Positions 21,166 through 32,800 of a stretch of 64,000 nucleotides of DNA are shown here, one piece after another. A program made the position numbers and the translations under genes. This DNA is from Liriodendron chinense. Taxonomy: Eukaryota; Streptophyta; Magnoliopsida; Magnoliales; Magnoliaceae. The stretch's first letter is position 1. Every line of letters starts with the position of its first letter. Below the pieces are notes generated by a model. The model saw only the letters and a program-made list of their open reading frames with translations. It was not told the DNA's origin and did not search any database. Where the stretch lies: contig PVNU02003862.1 of assembly GCA_003013855.2 (NCBI GenBank), positions 930,001-994,000 of the forward strand, written 5' to 3'.

Positions 21166-23187
21166 GAAATGTCTGACATCATGTACTACGTCTGCACATT
21201 TTTTGCTGATCGGTGTGGTTCATCGGATGGATGGACTGGATCACCACATGCATGTCAAGTACCAGAAAAGGACCTTGCAAGTTACAACATTTCAGATGGA
21301 TGTCATTAGACCCTAAGGTTTTAGACACATGAGTATAAATGGAACGAATGGTCTGTTTTGGTAGGGATCATCCTGGGCACAATCAGAATCATGCCTTGAT
21401 GGCAATTCAGGTGGGCCCCATATCTTAAAGCTCGTAATCACAATTATACAAAGTTTCAGAAAAAAAAACTAAAATAATATATAGTTGTGATTAACCCAGG
21501 AAAATTCCACTCCACATGTACAAATATAAAGTGCAGAGAATGGGGCCCGCCGAAATTAGGATTTATGCCTTAATCCCTAATCCTGATTTGGATCCACTAA
21601 ATTCATCCGAACCTTGTTATCTTGGCAGAGAGATGCCCAACTAAACAGTAAATACAATGGCAGATGGATTCCTTTTACATAAGTAATGCACATAAAACCA
21701 AGCCATTTGATTACTTGTAATAAGCTATACAGCTAATACTAAGACTTGGGTAGTCACTTAATATGCATTCTGAAATAAATACAACCTCTGCTTCTTCTTC
21801 TACTCAGACAAACATTCGTCTATGCAATAAAAGGATAGAGCTAGAAATGGTCACCTGACAGATTGTAAGAGGTCTATTGACCCATTTTCTATCTAGAGCC
21901 TGCCCTTATGCTTGAGTGTCTATTGCTTGAGTAAGCCCGTGTGGTTCGTGAGTGGATCATCTAATCCGCCAATCTCATGAACCCTAAGGTTGAAGGGCAA
22001 CTGTATAAACATCATATGAATTGAATGACCCTATCCATCCAAGTAACAGCCTTCAAATGAACGGATAATGATAAAAATCAGCCTAAAGTCCACATTCAAC
22101 AGAGAATATTGGGTAGCTAGGATTCTCCCATCAGTTTGTTTTTCGGGGCAAGCAACTGGGTGGTCTTGATCATCTAATCATGCAACCAAGTGGGCTCCAT
22201 TCATGAACAGACTAAGAAACAGGTGGAAGGCCATCAATTGTGGCGAAGATGGTCTCTGCTTCAATTTGCAATTCCATTTCCATCCATGCTAATTCAAACT
22301 CCTGGAGAAGTAGAGAAATCATGTTCCCTAACATTGTTTGAACAAAAGCATAGTGAAATACTTCTGCCATCTTTTCTTGGTATTGTGGAAATGCCAAAGA
22401 ACTGAAATGGTGATAACGTAGAGTGGAAAATTATAAAACTGTGGCTTATACGCCATTTCCCATCAAGTAGGAGAAAAAGGAGTCACCAAAGAAAGATAAA
22501 GAATAGGCATGGAGAGCATTAAGAAGTTGTCGATGATGTTGCTTTCATAACGTTTGTGTTATGGGCCACCTTCCTTGACATTGCAATATACTTTTAACTA
22601 CTCATATGTCAATAGGAAAGGAAGCTCTCCCTCAAGGACACCTCAAATTGTGTTCAAACCAATCTCCACCATAGACAAGTATGGTGATCCTAATTGCAAC
22701 CGGTCACTTGGTGGGGGCCATCTGGTTTGGTTTTTATGGTGATGGGACAGAATTCAAGGTACCATCATAGACATGTATGCTTCATCTCATGTGCTCTACC
22801 AGGGAATGGGCCACGGCCCATAAGCCTCAATGATCAAATAATCCTAATAATCTGATCTGCAGCCTCTTCAACATAAATGGGTAATTGTCTTAAATGTGGC
22901 ACATCTATGTTGATTAGGATAGTGGTCCTAATTGCCTGATGTGTGCAATTTTTTCTAAAGGAAGCTGCTGATGATTTTCTCATGTATTGACTTGACTTGA
23001 TCACCTTGACAAAATCTCGCTCTGTGTGCATCTTTTTCTTAGAGGAATCTGCTGGGGATTTTCTTTCGTATGGCTCAAATGGCACGTTGTTGACTTGACT
23101 TGCTGACCTACATAAAAGGTTGGACGATGAAAATGCCCTCAAAATCTCACTTCCTGTCCAGGTAAATATACAATGGTCTACTCGCAA
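21166..23187. repeat. Low-copy unit U2
   Basis: Second copy of the unit. It lacks the Mutator foldback: the single ATGCTTGAG is uninterrupted at 21908-21916. It retains a CNL-like N-terminus on the minus strand (22212-22397). Blocks shared with U1 and U3 include 'caatctccaccatagaca' and the 'gaaatgccaaagaactgaaa' type stretch. Otherwise non-coding. Confidence 0.65.
22212..22397 (-). pseudogene. Remnant of a CNL resistance-gene N-terminus (Rx_N-like)
   Basis: The minus-strand frame starting at the second methionine reads 'MAEVFHYAFVQTML', then 'SLLLQEFELAW', then 'LQIEAETIFATI'. This matches the usual opening of plant CNL proteins: M-A-E, a hydrophobic helix, 'EF.L.WG', then a 'L.STL.TI.A' coiled-coil helix. 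The conserved glycine after the tryptophan is lost, the helix that follows is degenerate, and the frame stops after 61 codons with no NB-ARC. It is a decayed fragment. The family assignment is by pattern only; 22398-23187 would be its former upstream region. Confidence 0.5.
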
Positions 23188-24960
23188 AAAATTTTAATGA
23201 TAGGAGTTCAATAAGCACTATTTACTGTCGTGCGGTCCACCTAGAATTTGCATCTGCTTCGTTTTTGGGACCGTTAGCTGAAGAAACAGCTGGATGGCAT
23301 AGATATACAATGAATACATCCAGATGGGCCCTAGGTTAGGTCTCATGCATGTGGCTGGTTCTGGGTCACAGCCAGGTTGTGCTCATGCTTGAGTGTCTAT
23401 TGTTCGACTGGGCCATGTGGCTTGTGGGTGGATCATCCGATCCATCACCCTAGGGCAACTGTATGAATATGACATCGATGGGATGATCTTATGCCATCCA
23501 AGTAATATCCTTCAAACAAACGGGAAATGATAAAAATCGGCCTAAAGTACACATTCAAACGGAGAATATCAGGTAGTTAGGATTCTCTGTCGGTATTTTT
23601 TTTATTTTTTTTTTGTAGGAGCTGATGGGCAGTCTTGATCATCTGATCATACAAACGAGTGGGGTCCATGCATGAATGGATTGAGCAAAAGGAGACAGGG
23701 CCATCAATTTCTTGGCCTCTACTTCAATTTGCATGTCCATTTCCCTCTTATGATGGATGGATTAGATGGTGGTGTGTTTGTGAGGTGCCTTATACGTGCA
23801 TCTGGCAAGACAAAGCTCTTTTAAAAGAACCAGGTTAGGGTGTATATATAGTTACCCATCAAAGATAAAGTTAAGGATCCAATTCTTAGGAACACCCCAT
23901 GTATGATAAAGTCAGATTTCTAACAATGTTCTAATCATGGATGGTTAAGATCTTACCTTGGTGAAATCACAAGCACACAGCTAGATTTCTACGATGAAGA
24001 GTTTGATACCGATCCTCTAAACCAAGAAGTCTTCCCTCAATCTATTGCAAGTGGTGGGAGCTTAGAGAGCACTGTCAGATCCTTTGGTAGGGGTGGAGGA
24101 TGAGTAAGCCTGTCCGCACAGGTGGACCGCACCACACTTGTCATGATGGAGAAGAAGAAGAGGAAAGAAGAAGATGAAAGGAAGACAGAATTCTCTCTCT
24201 CTTACACTCTTTTCTCTCAACACTAGTGGAAATGCCCAAGAACTGAAAATGTGATAATGTGAAATGGAAAATGACGCAACTGTAGCTTCAATATGCTATT
24301 TTTCATTTAGCGGGATAAAAAGGAGTCAAGAGATAAGGATGAGAAAAGTGCGTGGAAAACATAAGAAGTTGCATATGCTGTTGCCTTCGTAGCATCATTG
24401 TTGTGGGCCGCCTTCCTTGATAATGGAGGAGATTGACTGACTTTTAAAATCTCATATTTCAGCAGGAAGGAAGCTCTCCCACAGGGACACTTGATAGCAA
24501 TTCAGGTGGGCCCCATATATTCATGTCAGATTCTGCATAAGAAAGCAGCTTTTAAACCCCTTAATCACAATTATATGAAGTTTCAGAAATAAAAAAGAAA
24601 AAGAAAATAAAATGATCTATAGTTGTGATTAATCCAAGAAAATGCCACTCCAGCTGTACAGACATAAAGTGGAAGGCATGGGGCCGCAGAAATTGGGATT
24701 TCTGGCTTAATCCCTAATCATGATATTGGATCCTCTAAATTCACTGAACCTGTTATCTTGGCACAGAGATACCCAACCAAACAGTAAATACAATGGCAAA
24801 TGATCTATGCTTGTGATTAAGTACACAAATCTGACGTGGATGAGATGTGGCCCACAAAAATTGGGATTAAGGCTTAATCCTGATTTTGTAGGATCCCCTA
24901 AATTCTTGAAACCTGTTATTTTGGAGATGGCCTGCCAAACTTAGTATTCTTGCCCCATGT
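23188..24960. repeat. Low-copy unit U3 (carries the empty copia target)
   Basis: It opens abruptly inside the right arm of the Mutator foldback ('aaaattttaatgataggagt'), whose right end and ATGCTTGAG are at 23384 and 23385-23393. It then follows U1 through the uninterrupted copia target CCTAG at 23449-23453 and on to about 24500. The next part resembles 21411-21640. It is the copy most similar to U1. No gene. Confidence 0.7.
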
Positions 24961-26613
24961 GCTTGGCATTGACAAATTCCTGTTAATATGATTATGTATT
25001 AGAGATGAAATTCTCTAAAACATAATTACTATTAATTAAAATGAGATCAACTCATTTTTAGGCATCTACCAAACAAGGCCTTAGTTGTTTACATATATGA
25101 GAAGAAGTAACAAGGTACGTGAAGGTGCAAGGATAGAGTCGATGAGGCATGAGAAGCGGTGGAGCTATGATAATGACGAAATAGAGATTGAGGGAGACAG
25201 GAGTCCCTTCCAACACCTGTTACCAAGTCAAGAGGGCACACCATGTTTTAATTAGAAAATCTACTTTGCTCATCAGGTTTTATGCTCAATGTTAGGTCTT
25301 GAGGTGAAAAAATAAGCTAGATCCACAATTCAAATGGACCACAATGTCTGGAATAATGGGAATGAGACGTCTACCATAGGTTTGTGTGTGGGCCACCATG
25401 TGGTGTATCTTTCAACAATCCCTTAATCGGGTCTAACTCACCCGGATGGAGAGAAGATACAAAAAACAGCCTGTTGAAAAACTCAAGGAAGCTACAACTT
25501 GTGAACTTAGTGTTTTGGTGCAATTTTACATTGTTCCCATCTGTGTGGTTTGAGCATTTTATTGTTACTGATCAAATAATGGTTTTCACCTGATTATGAA
25601 TAGAGTGGATTTTACATGTATGACATAGTGGACCCCACAAACCATTGCACGGTCTCCTTTTCACAAAGGCGCGACGTTCATAGAAAGTAGAAGTGGCTCT
25701 GCGCTGGCCATACACTTAGAAGAGGAAAAGTCACTTCATGCAGGCCACCCGCATTAAAAACAAGCTGAAGAAAGGGCGTTAAATCTTAACCATTGAGATT
25801 GAGTAGCATTTTCTGGTAAGTCTTTACTGTCGGTTAAGCATACACATTTTCAAATTCCTAAAACATCCGTGACTTAAAATGTCTTCTCATGTCCCGTAAA
25901 CACACAAAGTCATCTGTTGATTGAAACTAATTGCAAAGGCAAAATTGTCTATTGCTATTGGTGTTATTATGCCCCGGAGAAATTTTACAAAGGTTTAGGA
26001 AGCCCACATTTATGTACAAGCCACCATATCGACACGCCTCCAAAAGTGTAGGTGCGGAAAACTGGAGATATCCAAGCCCTTCATCAAGTGGATCTAACTC
26101 TCGCATCAAGTGGATCTAACTCTCTGAATGTTCTTGCCTGGTAATCAAGCTAGTACACAATCAGGTTGAACAGGTTAGAAGACTTCAGCCAATTTTTCTG
26201 CACCATGCATATGTTTTATAAACTGTGCCCCACCTGACGCATGGGCCGACCTGATTCTTAGGCATAGTGGGACCTCATGATGGATGGATTGAATCTCGTG
26301 CCAGTGTGCCATGCTTGGCAAATGTGGGGGCACGTACATGAGGTGCTTGATGTAGGCGTGTGGGCTTAACAAAGCTTATTTCAAAAGATTAGCCTAAATT
26401 TCATTGATTGGTATATTTTGATTATTCATAATGTGTCATTTGGTTAGTAAATTGTGATTGAATCTTTCCCATCAATGCCACAAGCATTAGCCATCCGTAT
26501 TTCTCTATCTCGCTTCTAAAAAAACCATAATAAAAGAAATAAACCTGAAATTAATCCAAAAAGAACAAATCATTAAGCGTAGAGGAACCTATTAAGATCA
26601 ATACTTATACTAT
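24961..26613. other. Intergenic stretch, repeats only
   Basis: No gene recognised. It contains a hairpin-forming 'attatgtattagag' block (about 24985-25025) related to 28347-28386, a partial foldback arm at about 25270-25410 ('aatggaccacaatgtc', 'gtgggccaccatg'), and a short direct duplication 'atcaagtggatctaactctc' at about 26082-26123. Short reading frames here lack recognisable motifs. Confidence 0.5.
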
Positions 26614-26887
26614 GGGCGTGTTTGGATATACAATTAACCCCAATTGCAATAATTTAAGATGGAAGAGAGAGGGAGTGAACGTGAGATCATTTTCCAATAG
26701 AGGATAATCCATAGTTGCTTTCCATATTATCATGATTATTTCATTTGTTTCGAGTCTAATTTAAATGAACTAATCAGAATTTGGGACTGGTTATCACTAA
26801 ATTGAGTCTAATCCAATTTTGGACATTTTCTTTAGTCAGAACTTAAATTATTGCAAATTAAAAAGTTTGTGCATCCAAACAATTCCT
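26614..26887. mobile_element. Tourist-like (PIF/Harbinger) MITE
   Basis: About 274 bp with inverted ends GGGCGTGTTTGGAT and, reverse complemented, GGAATTGTTTGGAT. The 'gtttggat' terminus is typical of Tourist-like MITEs. AT-rich interior without coding capacity. The target duplication could not be settled. Confidence 0.55.
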
Positions 26888-28299
26888 AAGGTATTAATCA
26901 TCCAATTGGGTTCCTTTTAGATTACAATTTGCATGGTACACATTAGTTTCGCTACCATCTTATTTTGTAAGTGAGTTGATTGCATCAACTCCCCTTCGTG
27001 GTATTACAATCAGGCGAACTTGCATTCAATTTTCCATTTTTTCATATACTTCCTCTCCATTACCCAGCTTCGCATACAAAGATATTAGAGAACAATTGGA
27101 CCACTATCATGTACATATGGCATTCAACTTGTGCAGTAGACACATGGCCCACACGATAAAAGCAATAGACAACCACCCAACCTAACCTTTGGCCCACACC
27201 ATAAAAGCCAGTGGGTCGACAAGCCCGAGCCACTCCTAACGGAGGTTGAGCCATATCCAACCTGACCCAACCCAAACATATAGATTATCAATGGGCTGGG
27301 CTAGATGAACCCAACCAACCTGGCCCATATAGCCTCATGTTCCATTCTTAAATCCAGGGCTGCAACTTGTGTTCGGGTCAAACCAAATCCAATTGACCCA
27401 AAATTGACTGGCCGGTGGAACACTAGCTATACCCGTTTTTATCCAATGCCTCTAGAGATGCTGGACCCACCACGCTTTCATACCTGGTTCCATAGTCCAT
27501 AAATAGGGCCAGACCCTCACGTGAAGAGGTGACTTGGTCCTCACATGCGGCACTGATGTATAGCTATCCAGACCATCCAAATTGTGGGTCCCATCATTGA
27601 TGGAGCCTGTCTCTAAAATCATATACTGATCAAGCAATTCTAGTCATCCAATTAATGGCTCTCAAATTAATGGTTAAAAGTAAAATAGTGAGTGGTCTGA
27701 TTTCGAGGGGAAAATCAGATGGTTAGTGCAATCCCCTCGGTGCAATTCCATCCACGATGGGACCTTTTGATCAACAGTCTGTGTCATCAAAACCATGGGC
27801 CACACATTCTTAAGAAAAGGATCCAATAATTTCTTTAGCACAAGGAGGATTGTTTTAAGAGATAAACTGAGAGGAAATTTTGATAAGAGAAAGACAGATT
27901 AGATGCTTATGGAGATGATCTGCACCGTTCACCTCAAAAGAACCATGTGCATGCTTTACTTGATGGGTTCCTTATCTGAAAGAACAGTAGACAACATCTT
28001 CAAAAGGGGTTCATCAAATGGCCCACCCAAAACCATGGATAGAAGATATTTTCATATGTATAGGGCTGTCAATAGATCAAGTTCAGGTTGGGTCCTGGTC
28101 TCCTTGGCTGGTCCAGTCCATTCGAGTTCAGGTCTCCTTTCTGAGGGCTCATACCTGGATCTGATCTTGTACAGGTTGGTAAGAGCACTTATATGGTTAG
28201 GCACGCCTGATGGATGGATTAGATCATACACGCCTTTGATGCTTGGACACATACATAGTGTGTAAATTGGCTCTTCATGCATATTGGCTTAGCAAACCT
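26888..28299. other. Intergenic stretch, no gene seen
   Basis: No conserved reading frame. A stretch at about 27180-27430 repeats 'gggtc/gaccc' and 'cccaacc' words like those in plant dispersed repeats. The block 'gatggatggattagatca' near 28203 also occurs in the units around 20110 and 26280. Confidence 0.4.
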
Positions 28300-28386
28300 T
28301 CTAATACATAATATGTATTAGAGATATAGTTACTGTTAACATAAAGTAATTATGTATTAGAGAACAAAACCTCTAATACATAATTA
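28300..28386. repeat. Paired palindromes (hairpin-forming)
   Basis: The first near-palindrome 'tctaatacat...atgtattaga' lies at 28300-28322. The second is a perfect 16-bp inverted repeat, TAATTATGTATTAGAG at 28347-28362 against CTCTAATACATAATTA at 28371-28386, with an 8-base loop. A degenerate relative lies at 24985-25025. Probably the ends of a small MITE family. Confidence 0.6.
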
Positions 28387-28439
28387 CTGATAACTAATGA
28401 GATGAACTAAGTTTTAGGCATGAACCAAACAGGGCCCAG

Positions 28440-29600
28440 TTTCTACAAATATCCACTTGTAAATGGAACAAACGGTCTGCTTGGGTAGGTGACCTGCAAA
28501 ATCAGGACCCATACCCTCCAAAGATTCAGGAAAAAGGAAAAAGGAAAAAAAAAATGATCAATGGTTGTGATAAATCCGAGAAGAAGCCACTTGACATGTA
28601 CAATCTGACATGGAGAGGGCCCACCGAAATGGGTATTGACTATTGAGGCTTAACATGGGATCCCCAAAATTCTTGAAACCTGTAATCTGGCATTGGCCTT
28701 GTTATTCATGTCTGAGCTGTTTGGCATCAACAAATTTCAAAGTATGAACAAAAGGTTAAACAAAGAGGTCCACCACCAAACAATCAATACAATGGTGTAT
28801 CAATTCCTTAACACAAATATAGCACATAAAACCCATTTGATTACTTGTAACAAGCATGACAGTTAGACTACAGATCTGTTTTGCATGCATTCTAAAATAA
28901 ATACAATCTCTCTTTCTGCCTCTACTCAAAACATTCATTTATATATTGGCCTTCTAACTCAATACAAGGATAGAGCTACAAATAGCTAGTAAAGTAATCA
29001 TTGCTTCATGAAACCAATTTGTGACGCCTAGCAGCTGATGAACTTGCAAGCGATGAAAAACATCCATGCTCGATACAAACAACCCCTTTTGAAGATGAGA
29101 TTGCCCACCCTTGACATAGAATTTGAGAATCCTATTGACTCATTTTTAATTTGGAGCCTGCCCTTATGCCCAAGTGTTTATTGCCTGACTGGGCCTGCAT
29201 GGCTTGTGGGTGGATCATCTGGTTTGCCAATCTTATAAGCCCTATGGCGAGAGGCAACCATATAAATTTCACATCAATTGGACAATCCTATCCGTCCGAG
29301 TAACAACCTTCAAGCAAACGGGTGGTGACAAAAAACAGCCAGTAGTCCACATTCAACAGAGAAAATTGGGCAGCTAGGATTCTCCAATCCACATGTTTTT
29401 TGTACAATCATCCACAAACAGTAGTTGTGAGCAGATGCCTGCATTCGATAATCTGACTATGGAGCTTAAATCGGGTAGCTGAGATTGTCCATCTTCTGTA
29501 CAATCACCCACAAGGTTAGGGGTGAGTAGATGGGAGGTGGTCTTGATCATCTGACCATGCAGTCAGGTGGGCACGATCCATGAATGGACTGAGCCACAGA
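28440..29600. repeat. Low-copy unit U4
   Basis: The most diverged copy. Order and phrases match U1/U2: 'aaatggaacaaacggtctg', 'catttgattacttgtaa', 'gagcctgcccttatgcc', 'gactgggcctgc', then the 'caacttcaa(g)c' stretch. It has no Mutator foldback; the target site is present as ATGCCCAAG at 29166-29174. No gene is seen within it. Confidence 0.55.
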
Positions 29601-29603
29601 TCC

Positions 29604-29857
29604 TCAATTGTGGAGAAGGCAACCTTTTACTTCGACTTGTATCCCCCTTTCTCTCAAGTACTTGAACATGGAAGGTATGAGAGGTACCAGGTCTGGCTTC
29701 TCTAATCCAAGCTGTTGTACTCGATGGAAGTTCGGCCGAATCCATTCATTGAATGGTATTTGTTTGAAGGGGAAAAATTGTATCCAGGTTGTCGATAGGG
29801 AGATTGGAGATCGAGATTTGACCTGTATCTGAAACTTCAAGTATGTGGCATCTCTGC
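29604..29857 (-). CDS. Unrecognised short reading frame, possible terminal exon
   Basis: The minus strand is open for about 84 codons, preceded at about 29858 by TTGGGTTGCAG, a reasonable splice acceptor. It would end at a TGA at 29604-29606. The composition looks protein-like ('IPFNEWIRPNFHRV', 'LIPSMFKYLRERG'), with no low complexity and no transposon motif. Its last part aligns in position with the CNL-like stretch of U2 ('IQVEVKGCL' opposite 'LQIEAETIF'), so it could be a decayed exon or chance. I do not recognise the family and assign no function. Confidence 0.25.
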
Positions 29858-29899
29858 AACCCAACAGTAACTTTGGATTAAAATTTTTACTTTAAAACC

Positions 29900-32800
29900 A
29901 TGTATGGACTAGTTATTATCAATTTACATTAAGAAAACCATGCATGTACCATTGAGCCATCGGAAACTTGAGATCTTCACTTAAGCTCCTGTATATTGCC
30001 ATGATTAGGTAACTGTGGACAGTGATGTCCCTGCAGACATTGCTAAACATTTTCAGAAGAATTTTACTAATATTACTGTTTGAGGTACTATAAAATCAAA
30101 ACCAATATATCCTATAGCCTTGATGGGAAGCAATGATGCATAGCCTTGTATACATCGATCGTTCTCCATTTTGGATAGGGAGAATTTAAAACATGGACAT
30201 GGAAAGGCTCACAAATATATTATCATCATCATCTTAGCCTTTCTCCCAGTAAGTTGGGGTTGGGTCTAAATGGTAGATTGGCAAGGAAGGGTCTACTATT
30301 GGTGCCCAATAGGCATCAAACACCCTCTCCTAAGCACTTTGCTTTTGAAAATATATAATTTTAGCATTAAAAGCTAGGTTGTAGCATACAACTGATTGTA
30401 GGTGATTCGTGCTCTTGAAATTTTGCTGTTTTTTAGTATTGCATCTATTTTAATACCACCCATTAGTCTATGTTCATTTTAACTGACCCCTAGCAAAGTA
30501 ATCACTCTCAGTTCCGTGGATGACCCCCTTAGTTATCAAGGATAATATGGCAAAAGCTACTGCCTACAGTGCCAGCCATAGCATACAGATCTTGAAAACA
30601 AAGAAGAGAGAATTACCTAATGTTCTTGATGGGCAAGAGATTTCATCAGAGATTCTTCCATTACTCTGATTTGGATTGCATTATTGACATTTCCTGGCAT
30701 GGTTCAACAGCTGCCAAAATTAATAAATAAATAAATAAAAATGAAACAAAATGTAATACTCTGTGAAGTTCCATTATTCTGTTCTCATGCCAAGTCAATA
30801 AGGGATGGGTGTGAAAAAACACTTCATGCTCACACAAATATGTAAGCGACATGTATCTGCTTGCATGCATGAAATACAAACCCATTTAACTCCTGGAAAC
30901 TCTAATTATAGACAAAACAACACCTCAATCTATATTTCTCATCAGTGATCATTTCTTGCAAAAGCCGTAACCAATTTTGAAATTCCTGCGCATATCAATG
31001 ATGCCATAAGTGTTAACTGAGCTTCTACAGAATGTTATGGTTACAATCCATTGGTAGATACATTTATAAACATACCCCAGTTGTTTGGCTGTTGTGGAGA
31101 TACTACACAAATAAGTAGACAAAGAATTGAAAATATTAGCAAATGCATAGAAAATTTAAAGTTAAGAGTTAAGAGCATTTCTTGTAGATGCACTTCTACA
31201 AAGGACAAATAGAAGGGCCCTCACAAATGCCAGTGTGGCATGTGTGTGTGAGATCTATTCCATTCATCAGGTCTATCCCTTGGTGAAGTGTCCTATTGTA
31301 CAAGTACGATCAGCCCACTATGATGGTGAATAGGTGGGGCCACTCATGTACCACTGGTTATCGTCTTATCAATCTTTTAAGAATCTATTTTCTCAAGAGA
31401 AGTGTGGCCACCTGATGAATGGACAAGCCTAGTTGTAGGTGAAGACACATTCATCATGAGGCCAGTGTGATGAAGGGATCACCAACATGTGTTTCAAGTT
31501 TCAACTTTTCATGAGACAGTTGTATTGGGTGTCTGCAGATGCATGCTTGCAAGTAGCATGCCTCTTAGGTTGGTGATTAAAGATAACTCTACCCTTCATC
31601 AGAAAAAGATTTTACATTAATCTTGTGATCCTGCCTTCTGAATGATTTCTGCAGAATTGCCAGTCAAGAGATCCATACAACCACAACATTAGGCAAGGAA
31701 TCATAAGAGAATACAAGAAGCAATAGGACTATATAAAACACAACGACACATGCATGCTCTTGATGGTCAACAAAGCACAATCTCGATCTTACTTTCAGAA
31801 TTCTGTCATTCCTGTTGCAAGTAACTGAAAAGATTTCAATATTCATGAACGCATTTCATTGGACAAATAAATGATAAATAAATATGTTGCTTGTTGCAAA
31901 TAAGAGAAACATATCACCTTTTTGCTCGTTCTCGTGTACTTAATCCCTGGAATATCTTTTAAGGACTACTCAAATCAATGAAAGAAGACAAGCCTAAAAG
32001 AGTAAAGCATTCCATTAGAACACATCCTACACATTCTAAACAATCCAGGATTTAAAGAGGGGCAGTCAATGTAACCAAAAGACAATGTTGCGACGATGCA
32101 GCAAGGACATGGATATGTATACCTGTTTTCAGACATGGACAGCAGTGTTTTTTTTTTTTTTTTTGGACAAGGAAATAAGTAGAAACAAGGTCCTGGAAAA
32201 CCCACCACTCCCGCATGTCTGTACAGATGTATAATGGCATATGAAAGTTGTTTTGTTAGATATATCTCATATAAGATCCAGTTTGGAACCAAGAATAGAT
32301 ATCCTAATAAAAACACAAGCTGATAGACACCTACCATTGTCCCACGTCGGCGTGTATATTGTGTTTTATGTGGAGTAGAGAGTGATACTTCAACAATACA
32401 CATTTTACCATAAAGTAAAGAAACTTCTCTGCCGTGGCATTTAACAATGGGTGTCAATAAGAGTATGTTTCTAAAACATATATTCCCTGTTGGTTCCAAA
32501 CATCATATACATGAGAAACAGGAAAATGTATTACAGTTGCTAAACTATGACCTACACAATCTGTATACAAATACTGCAAGACGTAAGAATAAAATAAAGC
32601 ATCAACATGTGTCCGACTTGGGTGTCAAATATTGCAGGTTTCTAGAATATAAAGACATATAGATTTTGAAAATAATCAAAATGAAAGGAAGCCCTGAATA
32701 CTAATGAATTATGGGTAGATAGATGATTAGTAGAAACTAAAACTACTACATGGAAAAATAAAGTTTCCCTATTACTAGTCAAGATCTTGAGTGATCCTTC

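Noticed and set aside
32145..32164. Poly(T) run as a retroposon tail
   Set aside because: No LINE or SINE body or target duplication could be recognised next to it.
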